A stretch of 64,000 nt of DNA, taken from NCBI GenBank assembly GCA_022842935.1, contig JALHOP010000013.1, positions 62,001 through 126,000 of the forward strand, read 5' to 3'. Positions within the stretch are counted from its first letter, which is position 1, and each line of letters begins with the position of its first letter. The position numbers were made by a program, and so were the translations under genes. Shown here piece by piece: positions 7,247 to 17,013 of the stretch. The notes beneath the pieces are model-generated. The model was given only the letters and a program-made list of their open reading frames with translations. It searched no databases and was not told where the DNA came from. The DNA is from Myxococcota bacterium (GTDB lineage Bacteria; Myxococcota; XYA12-FULL-58-9; JALHOP01).

Positions 7247-9790
7247 TTATGCCGTAGAGTCGCTCCGTGGCGTCTCATTGGCGGTCGCCTCGGCGGATCG
7301 CTCGGACAGTAGCTCCTCGACCGCTCTCGTGAACGCGTCTTCGGAGACGCGCGACTTGGTCAGAAACCGTGTGGGCCCTAGCGTGAGACGGTCACGCTCG
7401 TCGGCGGCGACGTCGCGTCCGCTGTACACGAGAACGGGTAACGCCTGGGCTCCGTCCTGCTCGCGAAGGCGCGCGACGAGCTCGAAGCCGTCCGCATCAG
7501 GGAGACCGATGTCGAGCACGAGCAGGGCGGGGAGGCGTTCGCTCATCATGGCAATGGCCGCTGTGGCGGAATTGGCGATACGCGTGAAGATGCCACGCTG
7601 CGCGAGCTTGAGAGCGGTGACCTGCGCGAACGCGGCGTCGTCTTCGACGAGCAGCACGTCGGCAAGCCCGTAGTCGCGGACGGCGGTGATGACGCTTTGA
7701 CCCGGTTCAGATCCACCGACGAGCGTCGCAAGGTCGCGCGAGCTCGCGTCGGAGGCGAGCAAGATGTGCTCCCCCAGGTAGAAGAGGGGTGTGCCGCGCA
7801 TCGACTGCACGAAATGAGCGGCCTCGAGGAGCGAAGCCGAGGCGGCCGCGTCGGCAGCGAGGCCGAGCACCGCGATGTCCGGCGGACTCTTGCGCAAATG
7901 GTGAACGGCCTCATCGACGTTGGCTGCGACGGCGATGTCGTAGCCTCTCTCTTCGAGGCTAGACACGAAGCGTTGGCGTAGCTGAGCGTCACGCTCGAAG
8001 ATCAGGCCCAGCGGTTTGACCGCGCGACGCATACGAATGCGGAAGGTGCTTCCTCGACCGACCTCGCTCGTGACTCCGATGCTGCCACCATGTTGGGTCA
8101 TGATCGCTTTGCAGATCGCAAGACCCAAGCCGGTTCCCCCCTTGCGCCGCGCGTCGGAGGAGTCGACCTGACGGAAACGCTCGAAGATGATGTCCAAGGA
8201 CTCTTTGGGAATGCCGCGCCCGTGATCGATGACCCGGACTTCGACCTCGTCGTTCGTGACGGACGCCTCCAGCGCGACGGTGCCGCCGTCTGGCGAGAAC
8301 TTGATGGCGTTCGAGAGCAAGTTCACGAGCACTTGCACGATGCGGTCGTCGTCGACGCTGGCGACGGCGTCCGTTGACGCGACAGCGAGCGACACGTTTT
8401 CCTGGTGGGCGAACCCGCGCACCGCCTCGCTCGCGCGTTCCATGAGCGTCTGCACGCTCACCGGCGCGAACTGTATGTCGAGCTTGCCTGAAGCGAGCTT
8501 CTCGAGATCGAGAATATCGTTGATGAGGGTGATGAGCCGCACGACGTTGCGCTCGGCGATCTCGACGACCTCCTTGGCATCGTTGGGGAGCTCGCCGAGG
8601 ACGCCGCCGGACAAGAGCGAGAGGGATCCTCGAATCGAAGTTAGCGGGGTACGAAGCTCGTGGCTCACCGTGGAAACGAACTCCTTCTTCAGGCGTTCGA
8701 TCTCGCGACGCTCGGTACTGTCGCGCATGTCGGCGACGTAGCTCGTGCCGCCGGGCAGCTGTGCCTCGTAAAGCCAGACATCACAGGGGAAGACCCTGCC
8801 GTCGGTGCAGCGACCCGTACGCTCGCTCACTCGGCTCAGCATGCTCGGTACGACTTCCTTGAAGCTGCGTGCGTCTCCACGACTGCGTGCATCGATGAAC
8901 AGGTCGGCCGGGGTCTTCCCGAGGATGGTGCCGCCGCCGAGGCCGAACATGCGTTCGCAGGCGGCATTGGCTGCCGTGATGAACCCGTTCTCGTCGAAGA
9001 CCGCGATGCCGGATTGGAGCTGACCAATGAGCGAGGTTGACCACTCCTCGCTCGTGCGCAGAGCCGCCTCCATCTCGACGCGGTGAGCGAGCTCGCTCTT
9101 GAGCGCCGTGAACTGTTCGCGAATCACACGGAATGCCGGCTTGAAGACCAGCGTGCCCTGGTAGACGAGCATGAGCAGGATGGCGATGCACAGCACGACC
9201 GAGAGAGTGCGTACCCCTCGGACGTGTTCCTGCGCGGCGCGCTCAAAGTCACGGACGACCACCTCCATGTTGGCGAGAAAGGTCGACTCGTTGGTCAGGA
9301 TCTGCTGGACGGGCCCTTCCATGTCGGCTGGTTTCGTGTCGGGATCGGCGAGGAGCTTCAGCAGATCTTCGGTGGCCGCGATTACCGTCTTCTGTGCGTA
9401 GTCGAGGGACTTGAGATCTGCGGCGAGAGCTCGCGCGACAGAGGTGTTGCGCGCGAGGCTGTCAGCTTTCGTCTCGAGGATCCGCGTCGCATCGACCCAG
9501 TCCGCTAAAGCGGTAGATAGCTCTGCGTGCAACCGGGTGCGCCCGAATCCATCCGTCGACCCGAGGGCCAGCACCGCCACCTTGGCGATGCGCTGGCTCA
9601 GCATGCGCTGCCGACCGGCGAGGTTGATGGTTGGCCCGACGTCGACTTCACGGCCCAAACCGGCCTGCAGCAGGAGCTGGCTCGTGACCACCAGAACGGC
9701 GAGCACGGCGATGCCAATGCTGTGCATCCGATCGAGCCGCGGCAGGAGGCGTACTCCGGCGTCGACGGCGTCTGGTCTGAGGATTTGCAT
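7247..9790 (-). CDS. Hybrid sensor histidine kinase with PilJ-type sensor, PAS, HisKA, HATPase and two receiver modules
   Basis: An 847-residue inner-membrane kinase. A transmembrane helix at about 22-45 is followed by a periplasmic four-helix sensor with the PilJ/NarX-type signature GPTINLAGRQRMLSQRIAK. A second membrane helix lies near 195-220. Next come a PAS domain (about 255-375), HisKA with SHELRTPLTSI, and a HATPase with NLLSNAIKFSPDGG, DHGRGIP and GTGLGLAICKAI. The C-terminus has a receiver-like segment lacking a clear phospho-acceptor pocket, then a receiver with VLLVEDDAAF and LLVLDIGLPDADG. PilJ-type sensors in known kinases detect small anions or methyl-accepting-type inputs; the ligand here is unknown. 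It is the first gene of the minus-strand operon with the two response regulators. Confidence 0.92.
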   Translation of the reverse strand: MQILRPDAVDAGVRLLPRLDRMHSIGIAVLAVLVVTSQLLLQAGLGREVDVGPTINLAGRQRMLSQRIAKVAVLALGSTDGFGRTRLHAELSTALADWVDATRILETKADSLARNTSVARALAADLKSLDYAQKTVIAATEDLLKLLADPDTKPADMEGPVQQILTNESTFLANMEVVVRDFERAAQEHVRGVRTLSVVLCIAILLMLVYQGTLVFKPAFRVIREQFTALKSELAHRVEMEAALRTSEEWSTSLIGQLQSGIAVFDENGFITAANAACERMFGLGGGTILGKTPADLFIDARSRGDARSFKEVVPSMLSRVSERTGRCTDGRVFPCDVWLYEAQLPGGTSYVADMRDSTERREIERLKKEFVSTVSHELRTPLTSIRGSLSLLSGGVLGELPNDAKEVVEIAERNVVRLITLINDILDLEKLASGKLDIQFAPVSVQTLMERASEAVRGFAHQENVSLAVASTDAVASVDDDRIVQVLVNLLSNAIKFSPDGGTVALEASVTNDEVEVRVIDHGRGIPKESLDIIFERFRQVDSSDARRKGGTGLGLAICKAIMTQHGGSIGVTSEVGRGSTFRIRMRRAVKPLGLIFERDAQLRQRFVSSLEERGYDIAVAANVDEAVHHLRKSPPDIAVLGLAADAAASASLLEAAHFVQSMRGTPLFYLGEHILLASDASSRDLATLVGGSEPGQSVITAVRDYGLADVLLVEDDAAFAQVTALKLAQRGIFTRIANSATAAIAMMSERLPALLVLDIGLPDADGFELVARLREQDGAQALPVLVYSGRDVAADERDRLTLGPTRFLTKSRVSEDAFTRAVEELLSERSAEATANETPRSDSTA

Positions 9791-9853
9791 GGGGCGCTGG
9801 TGGTCAGCTTAGACCCGATGCGAGGGTGTTAGGAATGCCCGATTTGCAGGTTT

Positions 9854-10699
9854 TTATCGTTGAGTCCGCGCGCGTACGCGCTCGGTGACGGAGCTAGCGA
9901 GCAGCCGGGGTAGGGCAGACCAACGGGTCGACAGCAGCGGAAACAGCGCGAGAAGATCGACGCGAACGTTGGTGTTGCGGTTCGCGGTATAAAACCGCCG
10001 TCTGCCACCGACGTTGAAGACCCGCCGTAGGGCCGTGAGACGAGCTTTTTCCGCCACGCTCAACGCGATGTCCGGCACGACGTTGCCGCGCCGGCGCAAC
10101 ATGGCGCCAAATACATGCAGCGGAATCGTCATGTGGCCACGCGCACACGTATCCTCGATGGCGCTCCAGTTGACGTCTCGCGTTTCGAGGAGCCGCTCGA
10201 CGTCGGTCATGTGACGGTCGTCGAGCAGGTAGCGGTCGGCCGCGTAATGAGCCGCGGCGTGCACCACCTGGTCATCGGCCGAAAGTCCAATGACAGGGCC
10301 GTCGACGCTCTCCCAGGCGTGTGCCCGCTTTAGGAGACCAGCGACGTCGAGTGGAAACCACGGTTGCTCGGCGATGTTCAAATGAAGATCGACGATGGTG
10401 TTTTGGCGTCGAAAATGCCAGCCGCGCTGGATGTGATGTCCAAGCGCAGGAATCGACGCGTAACCGTGCGCTTCCAACTCACGCGCGAACGTCCGTCGGG
10501 CGCGAGGGTCGACCAGGATGTCGACGTCGTTGCTGAATCGCTCGCCCCGTCCGCCATAGAGTACGGGATCGGCCCACGCACCCTTCAGATAGACGACGGT
10601 CACGCCGAGCTTCGCCCCGATGGAATCGAGGAAGGCGCGCTGGTGCTTCATCTGCAGGCTACGGGCGAGCCCCGCAGCGTCCGGCGATCGTGTTTCCAT
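9854..10699 (-). CDS. Nucleotidyltransferase family protein (NTP_transf_5-like)
   Basis: A 281-residue protein resembling the uncharacterised nucleotidyltransferase family often found with polysaccharide or asparagine-synthase-like clusters. The catalytic-type motif is in the segment reading GRGERFSNDVDILVD, with paired Asp residues, preceded by VVYLKGAWADP. It then continues through HGY...H.......TIVDLHLN, a helical C-terminal domain with HAAAHYAADR, and a basic end. Known members are assumed to transfer nucleotides, but substrates are mostly undefined. It follows the kinase operon divergently from the tRNA-tuf transcript and shows no obvious partner. Confidence 0.8.
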   Translation of the reverse strand: METRSPDAAGLARSLQMKHQRAFLDSIGAKLGVTVVYLKGAWADPVLYGGRGERFSNDVDILVDPRARRTFARELEAHGYASIPALGHHIQRGWHFRRQNTIVDLHLNIAEQPWFPLDVAGLLKRAHAWESVDGPVIGLSADDQVVHAAAHYAADRYLLDDRHMTDVERLLETRDVNWSAIEDTCARGHMTIPLHVFGAMLRRRGNVVPDIALSVAEKARLTALRRVFNVGGRRRFYTANRNTNVRVDLLALFPLLSTRWSALPRLLASSVTERVRARTQR

Positions 10700-10741
10700 G
10701 GGGTTCGGCGCCCTCGGCAGCGTTCTGTCCTGGGGTTCGTC

Positions 10742-10770
10742 TTGACTTCAAAAATGGCGATCCCTATAAG
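10742..10770 (+). promoter_or_regulatory. Sigma-70-type promoter of the tRNA-tuf operon
   Basis: TTGACT at 10742-10747 and TATAAG at 10765-10770 are separated by exactly 17 bp. This is close to the housekeeping consensus and AT-rich within GC-rich DNA. It lies about 65 bases before the first tRNA and points toward it. It is the best promoter seen in the window. Confidence 0.75.
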
Positions 10771-10836
10771 GCCGCGTTTCCAAAAGCGGGGGCAAGTCCG
10801 TAAAGCGGACGGGCCTTCGCCGGACGAAAGCCCTAA

Positions 10837-10912
10837 GCTGGCGTAGCTCAATTGGTAGAGCACCTGATTTGTAATCAGAAGGTTGCGGGTTCAAGTCCCT
10901 TCGCCAGCTCCA
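10837..10912 (+). tRNA. tRNA-Thr (anticodon TGT), CCA encoded
   Basis: The acceptor arms GCTGGCG and CGCCAGC pair fully. The D arm (GCTC/GAGC), an anticodon loop TTTGTAA giving anticodon TGT, and the T arm with GTTCAAGT are present. CCA is encoded at 10910-10912. The first pair of the anticodon stem reads C-A, a minor irregularity. It is the first gene of the tRNA-tuf transcript. Confidence 0.95.
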
Positions 10913-10988
10913 CGTTTTTCGTGGGCGCCACCAATCGAGGCGGCGCGGCGTCGTCGAGGGAGCGAAGTGCTGAGTTCTTTGTCATTGC

Positions 10989-11071
<83 letters not shown>

Positions 11072-11124
11072 TCTGGTTCTTGTTTTTTGTTTTGCCCGCC
11101 GCCGCGGCGGGTTGGTGTCTTCGG

Positions 11125-11200
11125 GCGGGTGTAGCTCAGTTGGTAGAGCATCAGCCTTCCAAGCTGAGGGTCGCGAGTTCGAGTCTCGTCGCCCGCTCCA
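11125..11200 (+). tRNA. tRNA-Gly (anticodon TCC), CCA encoded
   Basis: The acceptor arms GCGGGTG and CGCCCGC pair with one G-T pair. The anticodon loop CTTCCAA gives TCC, the T loop is GTTCGAGT, and CCA is encoded at 11198-11200. It is third in the tRNA run before tuf, as glyT is in E. coli. Confidence 0.95.
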
Positions 11201-11231
11201 TGCAGTACCGGTTCTAGTGTGTTGGTGTTTG

Positions 11232-11307
11232 GCTCACGTAGCTCAGTCGGCAGAGCACTTCCTTGGTAAGGAAGAGGTCACCGGTTCAATTCCGGTCGTG
11301 AGCTCCA
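11232..11307 (+). tRNA. tRNA-Thr (anticodon GGT), CCA encoded
   Basis: The acceptor arms GCTCACG and CGTGAGC pair perfectly. The anticodon loop TTGGTAA gives anticodon GGT, the T loop is GTTCAATT, and CCA is encoded at 11305-11307. It is the last tRNA before tuf, matching thrT in the E. coli tufB operon. Confidence 0.95.
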
Positions 11308-11411
11308 TTCGAAGGCTTGCATGTGGAGCGCCAGATCGCGTAAAGGCGGGCGCCCGCTAGTGCGAGCGGATTGTTTCAAAAAGTACCTATCGGGCTGGAG
11401 GCCCTTGAGCG

Positions 11412-12614
<1,203 letters not shown>

Positions 12615-12620
12615 TGTGTG

Positions 12621-12651
12621 CGAGAGCCGGGTCTAGACAACCCGGCTCTCG
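12621..12651 (+). terminator. Strong hairpin after tuf, terminator-like or transcript-processing stem
   Basis: CGAGAGCCGGGT (12621-12632) pairs perfectly with ACCCGGCTCTCG (12640-12651) around a 7-base loop. It starts seven bases after the tuf stop. No T run follows, so it may protect or process the tuf mRNA 3' end instead of terminating fully before tRNA-Trp. Confidence 0.55.
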
Positions 12652-12687
12652 ACATCGACTGTACGGTCGGTGCGGTGTTCGTGGTCT

Positions 12688-12763
12688 AGGCGAGTAGCTC
12701 CAACGGTAGAGCGGCGGTCTCCAAAACCGCATGTTGTGGGTTCAAATCCCTCCTCGCCTGCCA
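12688..12763 (+). tRNA. tRNA-Trp (anticodon CCA), CCA end encoded
   Basis: The acceptor arms AGGCGAG and CTCGCCT pair. The anticodon loop CTCCAAA gives anticodon CCA, the T loop is GTTCAAAT, the discriminator is G, and CCA is encoded at 12761-12763. Its position between tuf and secE is common in bacteria. Confidence 0.95.
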
Positions 12764-12789
12764 CGGAACGCTACGCGGTACTTCGCGAG

Positions 12790-12817
12790 AGCAGGCTTCG
12801 AAGCCTGCTTTCTTTTT
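12790..12817 (+). terminator. Intrinsic terminator between tRNA-Trp and secE
   Basis: A perfect palindrome, AGCAGGCTTC followed by GAAGCCTGCT (12790-12809), is followed directly by a T-rich run (TTCTTTTT). It lies only 11 bases before the secE start, with the secE ribosome-binding site (GAGGG) immediately after it. Read-through or attenuation here would set secE-nusG expression. Confidence 0.75.
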
Positions 12818-12828
12818 GAGGGTTTGCA

Positions 12829-13215
12829 ATGCAGCGAGATCGTTACGTCTTCATCGGGGTCATCGCGCTCGCCGCCATCGCGGCCATGCCGCTTGCCCAC
12901 GCTCTGACGTGGCTCTTCGCCTACGTGGGCGTCGCAAACCCACGCATCTTCGGCGACTTGAGCTTGACAAATTTGGTCGCGTACTGCATTGCGCTCGCCG
13001 CAGCTTTGTTCTGCCTCCTGCATCGCCCGACGCGACAGGTTGCGGGCGAGGTGGTCGAAGAGCTCTCGAAGGTCAGCTGGCCTACGCGAGCCGAGACCGG
13101 AAGCGCAACGGTGGTGGTCATCGTTACGGTGGTCATCTGCTCGCTCTTCCTCGGTTTCTTCGATGTGATGTGGCGCGCCATTACCGACTGGATCTTGGGC
13201 TCGGCAACGAGCTGA
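12829..13215 (+). CDS. secE: Preprotein translocase subunit SecE
   Basis: A 128-residue inner-membrane protein, the same size as the E. coli form. It clamps SecY in the SecYEG channel. Two N-terminal membrane helices (about 8-30 and 45-64) are followed by the conserved amphipathic element EELSKVSWPTRAET (about 77-90) and the essential third helix (about 93-118). A GAGGG ribosome-binding site lies six bases before the ATG. It heads the secE-nusG-rplK group, 65 bases after tRNA-Trp, with a terminator-like hairpin in its leader. Confidence 0.95.
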   Translation: MQRDRYVFIGVIALAAIAAMPLAHALTWLFAYVGVANPRIFGDLSLTNLVAYCIALAAALFCLLHRPTRQVAGEVVEELSKVSWPTRAETGSATVVVIVTVVICSLFLGFFDVMWRAITDWILGSATS

Positions 13216-13234
13216 CGGAATACGAAACGACATC

Positions 13235-13840
13235 ATGATGACCAGCACGGACAACGAGCAGACAGGCGCCCAGGCGATGGCTTCCGAAGGCACGCCCGCG
13301 GTGAATCCCAACCTCAAGTGGTACGTGGTTCACACGTATTCGGGGTACGAGAACCGCGCCAAGAAGTCTCTCGAAGAGCGCATCAAGCAGAACCATATGG
13401 AAGCCCGCTTCGGCGAGGTTCTGATCCCGACCGAAAACGTCATGGAGCTCGGCAAGGGCGGTCAGAAGAAGACCACCAAGCGCAAGTTCTTCCCTGGCTA
13501 CATGCTGGTGCAAATGGAGCTGACGGACGAGAGCTGGCACCTCGTCAAGTCGACGCCCAAGATCACTGGCTTCGTCGGCGATGCGACCAAGCCACCGGCG
13601 ATTCCCGAGAGCGAAGTTCGCAAGCTGACCCAGCAGATCGACGAAGGCACGCTCAAGCCCAAGCCGCGCGTGCAGTTCGAGGATGGCGAGAACGTTCGCG
13701 TCGTCGATGGCCCGTTCGCCAACTTCAACGGCGTCGTTGACGGCGTGAACAGCGACAAGGGCAAGGTTCGAGTTTTGGTGTCGATCTTCGGGCGCGCGAC
13801 GCCTGTGGAGCTCGACTTCATTCAGGTCGAGAAGGCTTAA
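13235..13840 (+). CDS. nusG: Transcription termination/antitermination protein NusG
   Basis: A 201-residue NusG. The NGN domain starts at KWYVVHTYSGYE (about 28-39) and contains KFFPGYMLVQM, the RNA polymerase clamp-binding surface. The C-terminal KOW domain begins with GENVRVVDGPFANFNG (about 150). The first 25 residues are an acidic, unconserved extension. A second ATG follows immediately, so the exact start may be 13238. NusG links RNA polymerase to Rho or to ribosomal S10. It lies 19 bases after secE and 30 bases before rplK, the usual arrangement. Confidence 0.95.
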   Translation: MMTSTDNEQTGAQAMASEGTPAVNPNLKWYVVHTYSGYENRAKKSLEERIKQNHMEARFGEVLIPTENVMELGKGGQKKTTKRKFFPGYMLVQMELTDESWHLVKSTPKITGFVGDATKPPAIPESEVRKLTQQIDEGTLKPKPRVQFEDGENVRVVDGPFANFNGVVDGVNSDKGKVRVLVSIFGRATPVELDFIQVEKA

Positions 13841-13870
13841 AGCGGCCTCTAGTGATTAAGGCGTAGGACT

Positions 13871-14314
13871 ATGGCTAAGAAAGTCTCTGGTTTCATCAAG
13901 TTGCAAATCCCCGCTGGCAAGGCGAACCCCTCGCCGCCGGTTGGTCCTGCGCTCGGTCAGCACGGCGTGAACATCATGCAGTTCTGCAAAGAGTTCAACG
14001 CGCGCACCCAGAAAGACGGCGACATGATCATCCCCGTGGTGATCACCGTCTACAGCGACCGCTCGTTCACCTTCATCACGAAGACCCCGCCGGCCTCGAT
14101 CCTGCTGAAGAAGGTCACCGGCATGAAGACGACCAAGAAGCCTGGCGCCGGTTCGAAGGAGCCGAACAAGACCAAGGTCGGCAAGGTCACGATGAAGCAG
14201 ATCGAAGAAGTGGCCAAGATGAAGATGCCCGACATGAACGCCAAAGATCTCAAGGGCGCCATGAACAGCATCATGGGTACGGCCAAATCCATGGGCCTCG
14301 ACATCGTTCAGTAA
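13871..14314 (+). CDS. rplK: 50S ribosomal protein L11
   Basis: A 147-residue L11. The N-terminal domain has [27 protein letters not shown] (seen in parts at residues 8-35) and the PPAS loop near 73. The C-terminal 23S rRNA-binding domain ends with [21 protein letters not shown]. In most bacteria L11 is followed directly by L1 (rplA). Here the next gene is an unrelated lipoprotein and rplA lies 5.6 kb away, so the L11-L1 operon has been separated. Confidence 0.97.
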   Translation: MAKKVSGFIKLQIPAGKANPSPPVGPALGQHGVNIMQFCKEFNARTQKDGDMIIPVVITVYSDRSFTFITKTPPASILLKKVTGMKTTKKPGAGSKEPNKTKVGKVTMKQIEEVAKMKMPDMNAKDLKGAMNSIMGTAKSMGLDIVQ

Positions 14315-14348
14315 CGTAGTCGGCTCACGTTTGCCCCGGGCTTCGGCG

Positions 14349-14424
14349 CGCGTGGCGTCGCCTCTTCGCTCGCCGAGACCGCGCGGCTAGCCACGCGATA
14401 TCGTCCTCGTGGGTCTTTTTCTTT
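14349..14424 (+). terminator. Possible terminator after rplK
   Basis: CGCGTGGC (14349-14356) can pair with GCCACGCG (14390-14397) around a long GC-rich loop. A T-rich stretch (TCTTTTTCTTT) follows at 14414-14424. The spacing to the T run is longer than ideal, so this is only a candidate end for the secE-nusG-rplK transcript. Confidence 0.3.
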
Positions 14425-14456
14425 GTCTGCGGGGCAGGTGGGCGCATAACCCAGGC

Positions 14457-15323
14457 ATGGGGCGCGCGCGCGTACGGCTCACTGCGGCGGTGATTGGCGC
14501 AATCGCTTGTGCCGCGCCGGGGTGCGTACGTGAGCACGAGGTCGCAGCTCAGCAAGAGCAGCCACCAGCTCCCGCGCCACCGGTCGTTCCCACCCCCCGG
14601 GCACCCACAGTCGATCCGCCTGCGCAGCCGGCGAGCGAGCCCGGTGATGAAAGCCCAGAGATCGCCGCGTATCCACCGCCGAAGATTGAAAACGTCTTTG
14701 TCCGCCGCCGCGGTGAGGGAGTGGAGCTCGTCGTGCGCGTTGCGAGAGTTCGTGGTGCACAGCGCTATGACCTCCAGGTTGCCCGGACGCTCCTTTTCGA
14801 ACCCCTCGTAGCGCAGGGCGGCGCGAGGACTCGGGTAGTGAATCTCGGCCCGATGCCTCCCGGACTATTTTTCGTGCACGCACGCGCCGTGGGCGATGCC
14901 GGCGAAGGGCCGTTTGGTGACGTTCGAGTCGTTCATGCCAACAAGCTGGGTGTCGCGAAGGTCATGAGCGTGCCGGCTACGGCTCGAGCCCAGGTCGTGT
15001 CCGTAGCAGCGGATACCCCGCAGACACCGCCCGCCACCGCTCCCGAACGTCCCGACGCCAAACCGGACCCTGGGCGACTTGGGCCGCTGCGCGAGCACTA
15101 CGAGAGGCTCGCAAGGGAGCTCGCCGAGGTCGAGACTCAGCGACGCGAACTCCAAGCTAGCGCAGCGGCTCTCGAGGCCCGGCTCGTCGGCAGCGACGCG
15201 AAGAGCGCTGGGGCACTCAGGGAGGCTCTTGCTACCCTCGAGGCCACTCGCGCGCAGCTCGATCGTGAGATTGCCGCTGGGCTTGCAGAGCTCGACCGCA
15301 TGGCAGCCTCCGCTTCACCGTGA
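14457..15323 (+). CDS. Putative lipoprotein with fibronectin-like segment and C-terminal coiled coil
   Basis: From the ATG at 14457 the product has 288 residues with an N-terminal export signal ending in a Cys that could be lipidated (IACAAPGC, or the earlier AIAC). A Pro-rich spacer (about 25-65) is followed by a strand-rich segment containing GAQRYDLQVARTLLFEPLV and PPGLFFVHARAVGDAGEGPFG. This resembles the fibronectin-like modules that accompany FecR proteins in Myxococcota. Residues about 215-285 are Glu/Arg/Ala-rich heptads, probably a coiled coil. Upstream in-frame codons from 14409 lack signal-peptide character. The function is not known. It is the first gene of the block that separates rplK from rplA. 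Confidence 0.7.
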   Translation: MGRARVRLTAAVIGAIACAAPGCVREHEVAAQQEQPPAPAPPVVPTPRAPTVDPPAQPASEPGDESPEIAAYPPPKIENVFVRRRGEGVELVVRVARVRGAQRYDLQVARTLLFEPLVAQGGARTRVVNLGPMPPGLFFVHARAVGDAGEGPFGDVRVVHANKLGVAKVMSVPATARAQVVSVAADTPQTPPATAPERPDAKPDPGRLGPLREHYERLARELAEVETQRRELQASAAALEARLVGSDAKSAGALREALATLEATRAQLDREIAAGLAELDRMAASASP

Positions 15324-15608
15324 GTCTCGCTTCTTGAGCGGGTCGTAACGCACGTGGCGCCTCACCAAGTGACAGAGGATTCGATGGTGAGACGCCCCGG
15401 TTTGCCTCGGTAGCCTGCCAGCGAGTGTCGCTGCGCCGCGTGCATACGGCGGACTGCCTCGATGGCACAGCTCGCGACGAACGACATCGTGTTCCGTTGA
15501 GCCGTTCGACGACTCTCACGCGACTCCCCGCATAACTGATGGTTGGAATCCCTCACCGGCCTTGAGTGACCCATAGGTGCCCGGCACCGAACGCAACGGA
15601 GAACGACG
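15324..15608. other. Intergenic stretch, no feature recognised
   Basis: This 285-base gap precedes the thrombospondin-repeat protein gene and presumably holds its promoter. I could not pick out a convincing -35/-10 pair, and no conserved frame is open through it on either strand. The last bases before the ATG (GGAGAACGACG) supply a ribosome-binding site. Confidence 0.4.
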
Positions 15609-16982
15609 ATGAAACCGATCATTGTATGGTGTTGCTTTGCCTTGAGCTTGGCGGTGCTAGCACCGCGACCCGCGAACGCTGGTGAATGCACCTCCGGCTA
15701 CTGCGGCACACCGACGCAGTCCGGCGGCGGTGGATGCGGGTGCGGGTGTGGATGCGGCTGCAGTATCCTTGTCGCTATGACGGACCGAGGTGTGACGTAT
15801 CAGTTCGCTGACGACCAGGACGGCGATGGCGTCGAAGACGACTTCGACAACTGCGCCTTCGTATCGAATTTCGACCAGGCCGACGCCGATGGGGACCAGG
15901 TCGGTGACGCGTGTGACAACTGCGCGAGCGCCGCCAACACCATCCAACGCGATGTCAACTTGAACGGCATCGGCGACGCTTGTGACAGCGACGCAGACGG
16001 TGACCAGATTCTCAATGAACGCGATAACTGCGCCCTCGTGCCCAACCCCTCGCAGGCGAACAACGACGGCGACGACGAAGGCGACATCTGCGATGCAGAT
16101 GATGACAACGACGGTTTGCTCGACACGCAGGACCCATGTCGTCTGGTTGCGGGTGGCGCGAGTGGCGGTGCCTGCGACGACGACCCCGACCAAGACGGCC
16201 TGGTGAACGATGCCGACAACTGCCCGGAGGTGTCGAATGCCGGGGCGCGCGATAGCGATCGGGACGGTGTCGGTGACGCTTGCGATCAGGACGCCGACGG
16301 CGATGGGCGAGAGAACTTCCGTGACAATTGCGTCTACGTAGCGAACCCCGGTCAAGTCGACGCGGACAACGATGGTGTTGGCGACGCGGGCAACTTCGGC
16401 GCCAGCGCCGGCCTCGAATCCTGCGATACCAAGGAATGCTACGTCGTCGACCGCGGTGCCTACTCCGCGATGTCGGACAGTGAGAAGAACTCTGCCTGTT
16501 TGGACCCGACGCAGTCTTTCACAACGCGGCTCGCACTCGCAGGCTCGAACGCGCTCGGCGGCCTACGTGTCGGCGACGTCATCGAGGTGCGTCTATTCAG
16601 CAACAGACTCAACGCGGTGCATGCCTGGTCGGCGACCTTCAGCGACATTCCGGACGATTCGGCAAGCACACTCGACAACGCCATCGGCTCCGCGGCGACC
16701 TATCCCGGGACCTTCCAGGTCGGCGCCGACCCGACCTTCAGCACCATTCGCTTCAAAGCCGACCGGGCAGGAGCGTATCGGGTGCGCGTGTCGACCGAGC
16801 TACAGAGCGGCGACCCGCTGGGCCTGCCCGTCAGCCTGAGTACGCAAGAAGTCGTCGCCGAGGTTGGTGAGGGCGCGGGGGATGAAGCTGGTGGATGCGC
16901 GTCGACACGTGCCCAGGCGAGCTTGCTCGCCCTCGTGGTGGGCTTAGGGCTCGCCGCAGGTGTGCGCCGACGTCGAGGCTGA
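15609..16982 (+). CDS. Thrombospondin type 3 repeat protein with MYXO-CTERM-type sorting signal
   Basis: A 457-residue exported protein. It has a signal peptide (about 1-24), then a Gly/Cys repeat (GGGGCGCGCGCGCS, about 38-51). Next comes a series of calcium-binding type 3 repeats with Asp-rich loops of the DxDxDxxxDxxDNC kind (about 70-250). A strand-rich domain follows (about 270-420). The end is a MYXO-CTERM-like signal: Cys in GGCASTRAQ, a hydrophobic helix, and RRRRG at the terminus. Such signals are thought to direct rhombosortase- or myxosortase-type processing and surface anchoring in Myxococcota, which makes this the best taxonomic marker here. It probably sits on the cell surface and binds calcium; its partner is unknown. 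Confidence 0.9.
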   Translation: MKPIIVWCCFALSLAVLAPRPANAGECTSGYCGTPTQSGGGGCGCGCGCGCSILVAMTDRGVTYQFADDQDGDGVEDDFDNCAFVSNFDQADADGDQVGDACDNCASAANTIQRDVNLNGIGDACDSDADGDQILNERDNCALVPNPSQANNDGDDEGDICDADDDNDGLLDTQDPCRLVAGGASGGACDDDPDQDGLVNDADNCPEVSNAGARDSDRDGVGDACDQDADGDGRENFRDNCVYVANPGQVDADNDGVGDAGNFGASAGLESCDTKECYVVDRGAYSAMSDSEKNSACLDPTQSFTTRLALAGSNALGGLRVGDVIEVRLFSNRLNAVHAWSATFSDIPDDSASTLDNAIGSAATYPGTFQVGADPTFSTIRFKADRAGAYRVRVSTELQSGDPLGLPVSLSTQEVVAEVGEGAGDEAGGCASTRAQASLLALVVGLGLAAGVRRRRG

Positions 16983-17013
16983 TGGCGCGGCGCGTGTAAG
17001 TGAAAGTGGGTTC

